Assembly: GCF_009847015.1 (NCBI RefSeq)
Contig: NZ_WVEM01000007.1
Coordinates: 93,341 to 157,340 of the forward strand
Source: Sunxiuqinia indica
Lineage (GTDB): Bacteria > Bacteroidota > Bacteroidia > Bacteroidales > Prolixibacteraceae
Reading direction: 5' to 3'
Length of the DNA: 64,000 nucleotides
Below are positions 53,947 through 61,648 of this stretch, one piece after another. Within the stretch, counting starts at the first letter, position 1; every line of letters starts with the position of its first letter. Both the position numbers and the translations under genes were made by a program. Below the pieces are notes generated by a model, which worked only from the letters and a program-made list of their open reading frames with translations, was not told the DNA's origin and searched no databases.

Positions 53947-54365
53947 GATCTATATTTTTGTTGTTCCATGTACGATTGAAGAATAATTGTTGCACTTACC
54001 GCATCAATCGTTCCTTTGTTTTGTCTGTCTTTCTTTTTTAATCCCGCGTCAATCATGGTCTGAAATGCCATTTTTGATGTAAAGCGCTCATCAACCTGCT
54101 CGATGGGCATGTCGGGATAAAGCTTTTGAAACCGCTTTAAAAACGGATTGATATACAAAACGGCTTCAGAGGGCTCATTGTTCATCTGAAGTGGGTACCC
54201 GATAATGACTTTTTCGACTTGCTCTTTCTGGAAATAGTCTTTCAGGAAGTCGAAGATGTCATGGCTGCGAACCGTTGTTAACTTCGATGCAATCAGTTGC
54301 ATCGGATCGGTAACAGCCAGACCAACGCGCTTTCGGCCATAATCGATTGCCAGTATTCTACCCAT
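53943..54365 (-). CDS. ruvX: Putative Holliday junction resolvase RuvX (YqgF)
   Basis: A 140-residue RNase H-fold protein with RILAIDYGRKRVGLAVTDP at the N-terminus (first catalytic Asp), IIGYPLQMNNEPSE near 57, QVDERFTSKMA near 95 and a late Asp in TIDAVSATIILQSYME. YqgF proteins act in pre-16S rRNA 5'-end maturation or branch migration. It is the first gene of the ruvX-def pair. A -7-like TATTTTTG lies on the minus strand near 54383-54390. Confidence 0.92.
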   Translation of the reverse strand: MGRILAIDYGRKRVGLAVTDPMQLIASKLTTVRSHDIFDFLKDYFQKEQVEKVIIGYPLQMNNEPSEAVLYINPFLKRFQKLYPDMPIEQVDERFTSKMAFQTMIDAGLKKKDRQNKGTIDAVSATIILQSYMEQQKYRS

Positions 54366-54477
54366 TTCATTTAAAATTTGTGCAAAAATAATATTATCAA
54401 CCCAGAATGAAAGCTCTTATTCAAAAAAGATGGTTGTTGGGGCTGTATGTAAGATGTTGAAATTTAATTTGATGTGC

Positions 54478-54497
54478 TTTTGGCATGAGGTTTGCTT
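54478..54497 (+). promoter_or_regulatory. Sigma-54 (RpoN) promoter
   Basis: TTGGCATG-N4-TTGCT, with GG at 54482-54483 and GC at 54494-54495, separated by exactly 10 bp as required for the -24/-12 elements. Only one base of the consensus TGGCACG-N4-TTGCW differs. Transcription would begin near 54506, about 66 bp before the ATG of the secreted gene. Confidence 0.75.
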
Positions 54498-54571
54498 GTC
54501 ATCAAACAACTGATTACCGGTAAATGCAGGCACCAGATGAGACATTTATAAAACATTAAAAACTGGAAGCC

Positions 54572-55321
54572 ATGAAAACAAAAAAGATGAGACTGATTGC
54601 ATTGATGATTACACTTGCGGCAGTCATGACAGGAGTTAACGCAGAGGCACAGCGTAGAGAAACAGGTTCTGATAGCAGACGAACCTACAAGCAAAGTAAG
54701 CAGTATAACGACCGCAATAGCAGGAAAAGCGACCATCGGGACTATTCGACAGCCGACCGGAGCCGGAAGCCTCGAAATGATCAGCGGGCCTATCACAAGT
54801 CCGATCGAAATAACAGGCACGATTGGGATCGAAATCGTTCACGAGACCAACGGAGTTATGCCGATCGGAACAGATATAACAATCGGGATGATCATTGGAA
54901 CCGGAACAACAGAGACAGCCGAAACGATCATTGGAACCGGAACAATAAAAAGTCGTACCGCTACAGTGAAAAGTATGGCAACAAACATTACAAGTATGAT
55001 CGCCGCTACGAATATCGTCACCCAAAATACGGACGGGTTTATTCTCGCTTTTGTGAGAACCCGATGAGAATCAGACATCAGCACGGCGATTATTATTTTT
55101 ATGGTGGTCACTATTATCGCCATCATCATGGAGTTGGTTATGTACGGGTAGAATTCCCGACACATCTGGTGTTCGAACATTTACCATTTCATTGCGATCG
55201 GTTTTGGGTAGGAGATCATTTGTATTACCGACATGGCGATTTGGTATTTGAACCATATGGATATGGCTACCGGATTGCACCACGCATTAATCTCGGAATT
55301 CATTTCTCAGCCCATTTTTAG
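54572..55321 (+). CDS. His/Arg/Tyr-rich secreted protein of unknown function
   Basis: A 249-residue protein with a GGAAG ribosome site and a signal peptide (about 1-26, MTGVNAEAQ before the cut). Residues 27-145 are extremely hydrophilic and low-complexity, rich in Arg, Asp, Asn, Ser and Tyr with repeats of HWNRNN and DRNRYNNRDD. Residues about 150-249 are a compact His/Tyr/Phe-rich domain (MRIRHQHGDYYFYGGHYYRH near 168, then YVRVEFPTHLVFEHLP) ending FSAHF. Such His-rich stretches may bind metal. It is monocistronic behind a sigma-54 promoter. Function not recognised. Confidence 0.8.
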   Translation: MKTKKMRLIALMITLAAVMTGVNAEAQRRETGSDSRRTYKQSKQYNDRNSRKSDHRDYSTADRSRKPRNDQRAYHKSDRNNRHDWDRNRSRDQRSYADRNRYNNRDDHWNRNNRDSRNDHWNRNNKKSYRYSEKYGNKHYKYDRRYEYRHPKYGRVYSRFCENPMRIRHQHGDYYFYGGHYYRHHHGVGYVRVEFPTHLVFEHLPFHCDRFWVGDHLYYRHGDLVFEPYGYGYRIAPRINLGIHFSAHF

Positions 55322-55340
55322 TCAATATTTAAATCATTAG

Positions 55341-55390
55341 CGTCCGGTTAAATCTGGCATTCATTAACCCCGGGATTAATCCCGGGGTTA
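55341..55390. repeat. REP-like element 1 with 26-bp perfect palindrome
   Basis: GTCCGGTTAAATCTGGCATT is followed by a perfect palindrome at 55365-55390, TAACCCCGGGATT and its complement with no spacer. A related copy sits at 57765-57834, sharing GTCCGGTTAAA, TCTGGCATTCA and CCCGGG. It lies 20 bp after the secreted-protein gene and may also help end its transcript, but no T tract follows. Confidence 0.6.
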
Positions 55391-55478
55391 GTCATCGCAC
55401 CAAGCGTCCGAGCTTTAGCCCATAGCTTTATTTTTCCCGGATATCAGTGATTTTAAAATTAATCAGTCAATTTGGTAA

Positions 55479-55516
55479 GGCAGTCTCAAAAGTAAGTTTT
55501 GGGGCTGCTTTCTTTT
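55479..55516 (+). terminator. Terminator-like hairpin or solo IS end
   Basis: GCAGTCTCAAAA pairs with TTTTGGGGCTGC (two G-U pairs) around GTAAG, followed by TTTCTTTTT. The left part, GGCAGTCTCAAAA, also looks like the end of a Bacteroidota insertion sequence, so it may be an IS relic. It is 150 bp past the nearest gene. Confidence 0.5.
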
Positions 55517-55593
55517 TGTGCTAATAAATGGCGATGTTGAATTACGCTACGAGCGTTAATTAATTTTTTTTTGACGACAGCAAAAAGAAGGTG

Positions 55594-55816
55594 CCCGGAA
55601 ACTGAGTCGACAGCGGGGAAAAAAATAATTCAGCCTGGAAACTGAGTTTCCGGCCTCAAAAAAACGTGTTCATCCCGGAAACCGGGTCGACAGGCTAACG
55701 AAAAACCGGGGAAGCCGGAAACCGGGTCGACAGCAAGAAATTAATTTCGTTTAAGCCGAAAACCGGGTCGATTGGACGAAATCAAATGCATTTGAGGCGG
55801 AAACCGGGTTGACCGG
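55594..55816. repeat. Tandem array of six hairpin-forming units, period 40-41 bp
   Basis: Six copies of a 16-19 base core, best form CCGGAAACCGGGTCGACAG, occur with cores near 55596, 55636, 55676, 55716, 55757 and 55798. The steps are 40, 40, 40, 41 and 41 bp. In the third unit the core reads CCCGG-AAA-CCGGG, a 5-bp stem with a 3-base loop; units 4-6 keep four or fewer pairs, and units 1-2 carry GGAAACTGAG instead, with unit 2 forming GGAAAC-TGA-GTTTCC. Spacers of about 21 bp are A-rich and differ from one another. No open frame spans it. It is not a CRISPR, since cores are too short and too degenerate. Confidence 0.75.
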
Positions 55817-55942
55817 AGGACCCGGATCGCAAGCGTAATTTCCAGGTGTCGCCCGTAAGCCGGTACTGTTGGCATTGCCTGTGTCACGACTTGTTTCGGT
55901 GCAATCGGTAAGCAAGTTTACCTTCGCATGCTTTTATTTTTG

Positions 55943-55950
55943 TATTTTTG
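55943..55950 (+). promoter_or_regulatory. -7 box of osmC
   Basis: TATTTTTG matches TAnnTTTG and lies 24 bp before the ATG at 55974. TTTAC near 55916 may be the upstream element at about 22 bp. Confidence 0.55.
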
Positions 55951-55973
55951 CCGAAACTCAAAAATACAACTCA

Positions 55974-56378
55974 ATGGTTACAATAAAGACCACTTACCTT
56001 GGCGATTTGAGCACTGAAAATATTCATGTGCAATCGGGAGCAAAGATTATTACTGACGCACCTTGCGATAACCGCGGAAAGGGGCAGTCGTTTTCACCAA
56101 CAGATTTATTGGCGACATCGCTCGGGAATTGCATCATGACGATTATGGGTATCCATGCAATGGATCATGGAATTGATATGGTGGGAACACAGCTTGAAAT
56201 TACGAAGATCATGGCCAGTGATCCGCGTCGTGTAGCAGAGGTGGTTGTCGAGTTTTTCTTTCCGAAGAAGAATTATACGGACAAAGAAAAGCAGCTGATT
56301 GAAAGCGTGGCCGGTAAAAGCCCGGTTCCGTTGAGTTTGCACTCCGATTTAATACAAACAATCAAGTTTAATTGGTAA
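55974..56378 (+). CDS. OsmC family peroxide-reducing protein
   Basis: The ATG at 55974 gives 134 residues opening MVTIKTTYLGDLSTENIHVQ; a longer frame begins with TTG inside the promoter. Features of the OsmC/Ohr fold are PCDNRGKGQSFSPTDLLATS near 27-46 and GNCIMTIMGIHAMDHGIDM near 48-66, where Cys in GNC is the likely peroxidatic Cys and the earlier Cys in PCDNRG a candidate resolving partner. Such proteins reduce organic hydroperoxides in the cytoplasm using a lipoyl thiol donor. It is close to YhfA-type members and may act on other substrates. Confidence 0.85.
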   Translation: MVTIKTTYLGDLSTENIHVQSGAKIITDAPCDNRGKGQSFSPTDLLATSLGNCIMTIMGIHAMDHGIDMVGTQLEITKIMASDPRRVAEVVVEFFFPKKNYTDKEKQLIESVAGKSPVPLSLHSDLIQTIKFNW

Positions 56379-56467
56379 CGATTTTAGATTTTTGAGGCAT
56401 CAATCGGGTTGGCTTCAGGTAATTTATTAAGCTTTCATTCTCTTCCCACTAAATATGGAACCATAGT

Positions 56468-57691
56468 ATGCATAAAGGACGCGAAATTATTCTACTCAAT
56501 ATATCGGGCGCTGATAAAGCCGGATTAACGGTGTCGCTAACAGAAATATTAGCGCAATACGAAGTAAATATTCTGGATATCGGGCAGGCGGTTATTCACG
56601 AACATCTCGGATTGGGTATTTTGTTTGAGTTATCAGCAAAGGCCGATTCTTCGCCAATATTGAAGGATTTGTTGTTCAAGGCGCACGAACTGGGACTGAA
56701 AGTGAAGTTTACACCCATCACCGAGGCGAGGTATGAAGAATGGGTAACTCACCAGGGGAAAGAACGTTTCATTGTAACGCTGCTGGCACGTAAATTAACT
56801 GCCTTGCAGCTGGCAAAAGTAACTTCAGCTATTTCAAAACAAGGATTAAACATTGATATTATCTCACGCCTGTCAGGGCGGATTCCGCTCAACGATGATA
56901 AGGGAAATGTTAAAAGTGTGGTTGAATTTTCGGTTCGTGGAACCCCTCACGATAAAGAATTACTAAAACGGACGTTTATCGAAATCAGCACCGAAACCGG
57001 TGTCGACATTGCTTTTCAGGTTGATAATATGTACCGGCGCAATCGTCGTTTGGTGTGTTTTGATATGGATTCCACAATTATTCAGGCTGAAGTGATTGAT
57101 GAATTAGCCCGCAAGGCCGGTGTTTACGATGAGGTAAGCGCGATTACTGAAGCCGCTATGCGCGGGGAGCTCGACTTTAAAGAAAGTTTCGAGAAGCGCA
57201 TTGGCTTGCTAAAAGGACTGGATGTGTCGGTCATGAGTGAGATTGCCGAGCAGCTGCCCCTCACCGAAGGGGCTGAGCGTTTGTTTCGGACACTTAAAAA
57301 GTTTGGCTATAAAACGGCGATCTTGTCGGGTGGGTTCAACTATTTTGGCAACTACCTGAAATCGAAGCTGGATGTCGATTATGTGTTTGCCAATGAACTG
57401 GAAGTGGCCGACGGCAAATTGACCGGGCGGCATGTGGGCGAAATAATGGATGGCGAGAAAAAAGCAGAAATGCTGAAATTATTGGCCTTCAAAGAAGATT
57501 TACATTTGGAGCAGGTTATTGCCGTAGGAGATGGATCGAACGATTTACCCATGATTCAATTAGCGGGCTTGGGTATCGCGTTTCATGCCAAGCCCAAAGT
57601 TCAGGAAACTGCTAAAAACGCCATTTCCGAAGTCGGTCTTGATGCGCTCCTTTATTTAATTGGTTTTCGTGATCGGGAAATATACGATTAA
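56468..57691 (+). CDS. serB: Phosphoserine phosphatase with N-terminal ACT domains
   Basis: This 407-residue enzyme removes phosphate from phosphoserine, the last step of serine synthesis. The first 180 residues contain two ACT domains (IILLNISGADKAGLTVSLTE and FIVTLLARKLTALQLAKVTS). The HAD phosphatase core starts at VCFDMDSTIIQAEVIDELA, with catalytic Asp near 199 and 201, motif II AILSGGFNYFG near 283 and motif III/IV VIAVGDGSNDLPMIQ near 354. The ACT domains are likely to sense serine. No other serine gene is adjacent. Confidence 0.93.
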   Translation: MHKGREIILLNISGADKAGLTVSLTEILAQYEVNILDIGQAVIHEHLGLGILFELSAKADSSPILKDLLFKAHELGLKVKFTPITEARYEEWVTHQGKERFIVTLLARKLTALQLAKVTSAISKQGLNIDIISRLSGRIPLNDDKGNVKSVVEFSVRGTPHDKELLKRTFIEISTETGVDIAFQVDNMYRRNRRLVCFDMDSTIIQAEVIDELARKAGVYDEVSAITEAAMRGELDFKESFEKRIGLLKGLDVSVMSEIAEQLPLTEGAERLFRTLKKFGYKTAILSGGFNYFGNYLKSKLDVDYVFANELEVADGKLTGRHVGEIMDGEKKAEMLKLLAFKEDLHLEQVIAVGDGSNDLPMIQLAGLGIAFHAKPKVQETAKNAISEVGLDALLYLIGFRDREIYD

Positions 57692-57764
57692 AGCAAAGTA
57701 CAGTCGATCAGGAAAAACGTTCGCTTATTGCCTATGATTAAAATTGTTTCTTTAGAAGCATTCG

Positions 57765-57834
57765 TGTCCGGTTAAAATTTCGAATGATGGGCTAAATCCC
57801 GCGTCATATCTGGCATTCACTAATCCCGGGGGGA
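57765..57834. repeat. REP-like element 2
   Basis: GTGTCCGGTTAAAATTTCG is followed by an imperfect hairpin (ATGATGGG with CCCGCGTCAT) and then TCTGGCATTCACTAATCCCGGG. The blocks GTCCGGTTAAA, TCTGGCATTCA and CCCGGG are shared with 55341-55390, but here about 25 extra bases lie between the first two. It sits between serB and the convergent GDCC gene. Confidence 0.55.
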
Positions 57835-57870
57835 CTAAACATGCTCGTTTTAACTGTATCGTTGTGCATG

Positions 57871-58083
57871 TTACGTACCACAATTTTCACCTTTCTGCAT
57901 CGACGGGCATTTTACCGTTCCGAATGAACAATAGACACAACAATCTCCCTTATTGGGTTGTATTACCGTTTTGCAGTTTGTACACTCATAAAAAAAGCAG
58001 CACGCATTTTCGGGCATAATTTCTTCCTGCTGAAAGTGACAAACCGGACAGGTGATTACTGACTTTAATCGAATGTTTTTCAT
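57871..58083 (-). CDS. GDCC-motif Cys-rich protein
   Basis: A 70-residue cytoplasmic protein with eleven or so Cys residues: CPVC near 12, CC near 28, CTNC near 35, and the hallmark GDCCVYCSFGTVKCP near 46-60. The GDCC family is small and often sits next to heavy-metal resistance genes, as here. It likely binds metals through two zinc-ribbon-like sites. A terminator separates it from the HMA gene upstream, so it has its own transcript or depends on read-through. Confidence 0.75.
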   Translation of the reverse strand: MKNIRLKSVITCPVCHFQQEEIMPENACCFFYECTNCKTVIQPNKGDCCVYCSFGTVKCPSMQKGENCGT

Positions 58084-58098
58084 GGAGTTAAATTAAAA

Positions 58099-58138
58099 GA
58101 AAGAGCTGCCGGTAAATCTTTACGGCAACTCTTTTTCT
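58099..58138 (-). terminator. Terminator after the HMA protein gene
   Basis: AAGAG-GCCG-TAAA pairs with TTTA-CGGC-CTCTT with small bulges, followed on the minus strand by TTTCTTTTAATTT. It lies 7 bp past the stop of the HMA gene. Confidence 0.65.
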
Positions 58139-58144
58139 TTACGA

Positions 58145-58516
58145 TTAATGCTTGTGTCCATCGTGAGATTCTGCTTTTTCTTCAGCAGCACGATCGTATT
58201 GGCAGCAGCCGGGAAGTTCATTGTAAACTTCGTCTTTTGCTTTGTGCATCTTGGTGTCGTGCCCGGCTTTTGCAATGGCCATATGCACTTTATGTACATC
58301 GGTTTTGCTATCGTCCAGCGTTACTTCCACCATTTTGGTTTTTTTATCCCAATCGGCAGCTGATACACCATCAACCGACTTCGCTGCTTTTTCGATGCGT
58401 TTTTCGCACATACCGCAGTTACCGTACACTTTAAATTTCTCTGTTTTCTCTCCTGCAAAAACAACCGCAGTCGTCATCAGGAAAATTGTTATCAATCCAA
58501 AAAATTTTGCTTTCAT
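58145..58516 (-). CDS. Periplasmic heavy-metal-associated (HMA) protein
   Basis: A 123-residue protein with a signal peptide (about 1-21) and an HMA domain at about 26-92 with the metal site GNCGMC (Cys34 and Cys37). Following it are a CC pair (PGCCQYD near 103) and a His-rich tail (SHDGHKH). It probably chaperones copper or silver in the periplasm to the Cus-like efflux system encoded upstream on the same strand. The gap of 113 bp to the adaptor gene leaves room for its own promoter, and a terminator follows. Confidence 0.85.
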   Translation of the reverse strand: MKAKFFGLITIFLMTTAVVFAGEKTEKFKVYGNCGMCEKRIEKAAKSVDGVSAADWDKKTKMVEVTLDDSKTDVHKVHMAIAKAGHDTKMHKAKDEVYNELPGCCQYDRAAEEKAESHDGHKH

Positions 58517-58629
58517 AATTGTTTAATTTTTAAATGGTTACTATTTGTTTTTATCCTTGAATTATATCTATTAAAGAACACGCAATTATCATACCTTTAT
58601 GTCTTAATCTGTGGTTTTATTCTGTTGTT

Positions 58630-60420
58630 TTATTTCAGAGTTTCCCTGTTCTCTCCACATCCCAACATCATATCTCCAAAATAGGGATTGCGGATTTCTT
58701 CAGTTTCGCTAAACCAGTAAGCCCCTTTGTCTTCGATAGCCATCGGGCAATACTGAAAGTAGGCGGTTGTGTTTGAGAGTCCGAACATTTTCAGGCTTTT
58801 GTAGAAGGATAAATTGAATTGTGCAAATTCGGTTCGTTGCTTTTCAATGTCCATTAATTTGCTGATTGTGCTCACGGTGCTCTCAAGTGTTTTCAACTGC
58901 TCCATCCAGGCCATGTGGGCATCGCCTTTGAGTAGTCCCATATCAACTTTTTTGAGGGATTTTTCGACATCCTGAGCCGCAATCATGACCTGATGTGCTT
59001 CAGATTCAACAAACGCGTTTTTCATTTTAAGGTAATTTTCATAAACATTGGTCAATTGTTCCTTAAAAGCAGGATCGGTTTTAACCGGCTCAACAGGCAT
59101 GGGTTCATCAGCCGCTGTTTCTGTTTCCATGTCCATTTCGCCATGATTATGCCCTGTCGGGACAGAACCGCCTTCCGGACTCATCATACTTGGTTTGCCG
59201 GCCAGCTGCGCAGCGGCATCAATGCTAAATGTACCGTGAACAGCAATTTCCTCACCTTCCTGCAAACCATCTTCAACGATAAAGCTCTCGCCCAGGGCGG
59301 GACCTAATGTGACGTTGCGCATCATAAAATTCACTCCCTGGTCAGTGGTGTTTTTTACGTAAACGACCGAACGTTTACCGGTCCACATAACAGCGGTTTT
59401 AGGAACCACAACGGCATTCGCCTGATTGGGTAATTTTGCTTCTACCGTTCCGGATACAAACATCTCGGGTTTCAATTTTAATCCACGGTTAGTGACTTCA
59501 ACCCGCGCTTTGGCAACCCGTGTTTTCGGATCGATTACGGGGTCGAGAAAGGAGATGGTTCCGGTAAACGACTCACCCGGAAGCGAGGCAATGGTAAATT
59601 CCACTTTGTCGCCTTTGTTCACCCAGGGTACATCCGATTCATACACATCAAAAAGTACCCATACCTTTGACAAGTCAGCAATTTCGTAAATGGCTTCCCC
59701 CCTGCGGATATAATCTCCGGGATTAACCATTTTTTTGGTCACGTAGCCTGAAACGTCAGCCAGTACATTAAAGGTTTCCATCGCGGCTCCCGACTGCAAT
59801 ATTTGTTCAATCTGTCCATTGGATAACTTCCAGTTTTTCAATTTTTCTTTGGCTGAACTAAAAAGCTGAGGTTGTGATTCCTTAATCTTTTGCGCTTCAA
59901 ACAATTCTTCCTGAGCTGTTACCAAATCGGGTGAATAAACCGAGGCAATCACTTGTCCTTTTTCCACAAATTCTCCGGTAAAATTTACCTCTAACCTTTC
60001 GACCCTGCCCGGAATATGGGAAGATTGCGAATAAATCATGCGCTCATCAGATTGTACCTTGCCATTTAAGCGAACCGATTTTACCGGGTCTATGGCACCA
60101 ACCGTGGCCGTGCTTACACTCGCCAGTTGCATGGCTGTTGCCGACATGCTGATTGCCGTGGGGTCAATATCACTATCTTGCTCATCTTCCAGAGGAATTA
60201 AATCCATGCCGCAAATGGGGCAATCACCCGATTCATTTTGCCTGATCTGTGGGTGCATTGAGCAGGTCCAGGTTGTTTCGCCTGCCACTTCTGTCTCATG
60301 CTGGTGTTCATCTGTCGCCTCGCTTTCTGAACCCCCGAAAATCAACCAACCCAACAAAAGTCCGACTGCCAGCGTCGAAATAATTATGATTATTATTTTT
60401 TTATCTGTTTTCATGTTCAT
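58630..60420 (-). CDS. cusB: RND efflux periplasmic adaptor with HMBD and DUF3347 domains (CusB-like)
   Basis: A 596-residue membrane fusion protein. An inner-membrane anchor (about 8-29) precedes a heavy-metal-binding domain at about 49-80 with CSMHPQIRQ and CPICGM. The central part is the usual barrel-sandwich adaptor (GRVERLEVNFTGEFVEKGQV, VSGYVTKKMVNPGDYIRRGE). From about 450 to 575 a DUF3347 domain (FKEQLTNVYENYLKMKNAFV, NTTAYFQYCPMAIEDKGAYW) adds another likely copper site. A Met/His linker (GHNHGEMDMET) joins the two. It overlaps the TolC-like gene by 20 bp, and exports Cu(I) or Ag(I) with its partners. Confidence 0.9.
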   Translation of the reverse strand: MNMKTDKKIIIIIISTLAVGLLLGWLIFGGSESEATDEHQHETEVAGETTWTCSMHPQIRQNESGDCPICGMDLIPLEDEQDSDIDPTAISMSATAMQLASVSTATVGAIDPVKSVRLNGKVQSDERMIYSQSSHIPGRVERLEVNFTGEFVEKGQVIASVYSPDLVTAQEELFEAQKIKESQPQLFSSAKEKLKNWKLSNGQIEQILQSGAAMETFNVLADVSGYVTKKMVNPGDYIRRGEAIYEIADLSKVWVLFDVYESDVPWVNKGDKVEFTIASLPGESFTGTISFLDPVIDPKTRVAKARVEVTNRGLKLKPEMFVSGTVEAKLPNQANAVVVPKTAVMWTGKRSVVYVKNTTDQGVNFMMRNVTLGPALGESFIVEDGLQEGEEIAVHGTFSIDAAAQLAGKPSMMSPEGGSVPTGHNHGEMDMETETAADEPMPVEPVKTDPAFKEQLTNVYENYLKMKNAFVESEAHQVMIAAQDVEKSLKKVDMGLLKGDAHMAWMEQLKTLESTVSTISKLMDIEKQRTEFAQFNLSFYKSLKMFGLSNTTAYFQYCPMAIEDKGAYWFSETEEIRNPYFGDMMLGCGENRETLK

Positions 60421-61648
60421 ATTTTTTTGCAGTGATGTAATTCAATTTAGCCAGGGCTACCTGAAACTGGACTTCTGCTGTAGCCTTCATTTTTTCATAT
60501 TTCAGCAATTGCTGCTGCATGCGTAATACTTCCTCAAATTCCTTTCCCGAATTTCCGTAGGAAGTCAACAGTAAATTCAAGGATTGTTGTGATGTTTGAA
60601 TTTGTTGTTCGTAGAGCGATAAAAGCTGCTTTTGCTGCTGAATCTGGAACCAGGCCATTTCATAGTTCGACAACAGCGAATTCTCTAGTTCACTTTTTTG
60701 AAGTACATAGCTGTCCCGCATCAATTGCGCTTCCTTCTCGGCCGCATCGTATTTTTTTCTGAATATTGGAATACTCAGCGAAACCATGGGCATAAGCACA
60801 TTTTTACCATTATCGGTCAAATCCATATCTGTTCGTTCACCAACCAGTACATAATCCAAGCCAACACCTACCTTGGGAAGCCCCTGCTTTTGTGCGGCAA
60901 CTTCACGGGCTTCGCTCGCCTTTATTTTCAGGTCAAGCGCATCCAACATCGGGTTGCCGGTCAGCAGGGAATCTTTTCGAAAATGATCAGGCAACGAATC
61001 GGGAGCTAAAGAATCACGGATTACCACGACTTCATTTTCATCCCTGTTCAGTAGTTTATTAAACGTGGTGCGGAGAGGCTTTTCTTTTTCCTCCAAAATA
61101 CTTAAACTGGTTTTGGCATCTTCCAGCATAATATCCACCCGCAACACATCGACCATAGGGGCTGAACCGTTTTTAAATTTTGAATTGGCAATTGTTTTAT
61201 ACGATTGCAGGATGTCGATGTTTTCCTGTTCAATTTTCTTCCACTGGCTGAGTTCGTAAAGCGGATAATAAGCCGCTGCTACCCGGTAAAACAATTGGTT
61301 TCGTGCATCCAGAAACGATTGGTATTTGGCTTCGGCCATCAACGCAACAGCATCGCCTTGAGCTTTCAACGTTCCAAACCAAGGGAACATTTGGGTGAGC
61401 GAAAATTTTGCCCGTTGAGGTCCCACCCGGGTTTCAACCGGCGAAATGAAATAACCGAAAGAAAAAGTCGGGTCGGGCAACGTGCTTACTTGCGGCACTT
61501 TTTGAACCGCAGCTTCAAACTCTAAGTACTTGGCTTGCAAACCGGGATTATTTTCGGCAGCTGTTCTGAAATAATCATCCAGCGTTTGGGTTTGTCCGGC
61601 GGTAACGCCAAGAATCATTAATATGATGATATTGATTACGAACTTCAT
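60401..61648 (-). CDS. cusC: TolC-family outer-membrane efflux protein (CusC-like)
   Basis: A 415-residue protein with a signal peptide (about 1-18) and two repeats of helices and strands typical of outer-membrane factors: TLDDYFRTAAENNPGLQAKY at the start, the paired helical blocks VALMAEAKYQSFLDARNQLF and YEMAWFQIQQQKQLLSLYEQ, and a conserved VQFQVALAKLNYITAK tail. It forms the trimeric outer-membrane channel of the efflux complex. Its ATG overlaps the CusA-like stop as ATGA and its 3' end overlaps the adaptor start, so all three genes are tightly coupled. Confidence 0.9.
   Translation of the reverse strand: MKFVINIIILMILGVTAGQTQTLDDYFRTAAENNPGLQAKYLEFEAAVQKVPQVSTLPDPTFSFGYFISPVETRVGPQRAKFSLTQMFPWFGTLKAQGDAVALMAEAKYQSFLDARNQLFYRVAAAYYPLYELSQWKKIEQENIDILQSYKTIANSKFKNGSAPMVDVLRVDIMLEDAKTSLSILEEKEKPLRTTFNKLLNRDENEVVVIRDSLAPDSLPDHFRKDSLLTGNPMLDALDLKIKASEAREVAAQKQGLPKVGVGLDYVLVGERTDMDLTDNGKNVLMPMVSLSIPIFRKKYDAAEKEAQLMRDSYVLQKSELENSLLSNYEMAWFQIQQQKQLLSLYEQQIQTSQQSLNLLLTSYGNSGKEFEEVLRMQQQLLKYEKMKATAEVQFQVALAKLNYITAKKYEHENR

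Larger units (their letters stand above)
55391..55868. other. Long noncoding stretch before osmC
   Basis: No coding frame is supported in this part. It holds the terminator-like hairpin (55479-55516) and the six-unit tandem hairpin array (55594-55816), both entered separately. The remaining AT-rich sequence shows no further signal. Confidence 0.55.

Noticed and set aside
54777-55067. Overlapping frame rich in Ile/Thr/Gly repeats inside the His/Arg-rich gene
   Set aside because: It is a shadow of the low-complexity repeats of the real gene in another frame; no signal peptide or ribosome site.
55594-55816. CRISPR array
   Set aside because: Cores are only 16-19 bases, differ between units, and no cas gene is in the window; the regular period is kept but the features of a CRISPR are not.
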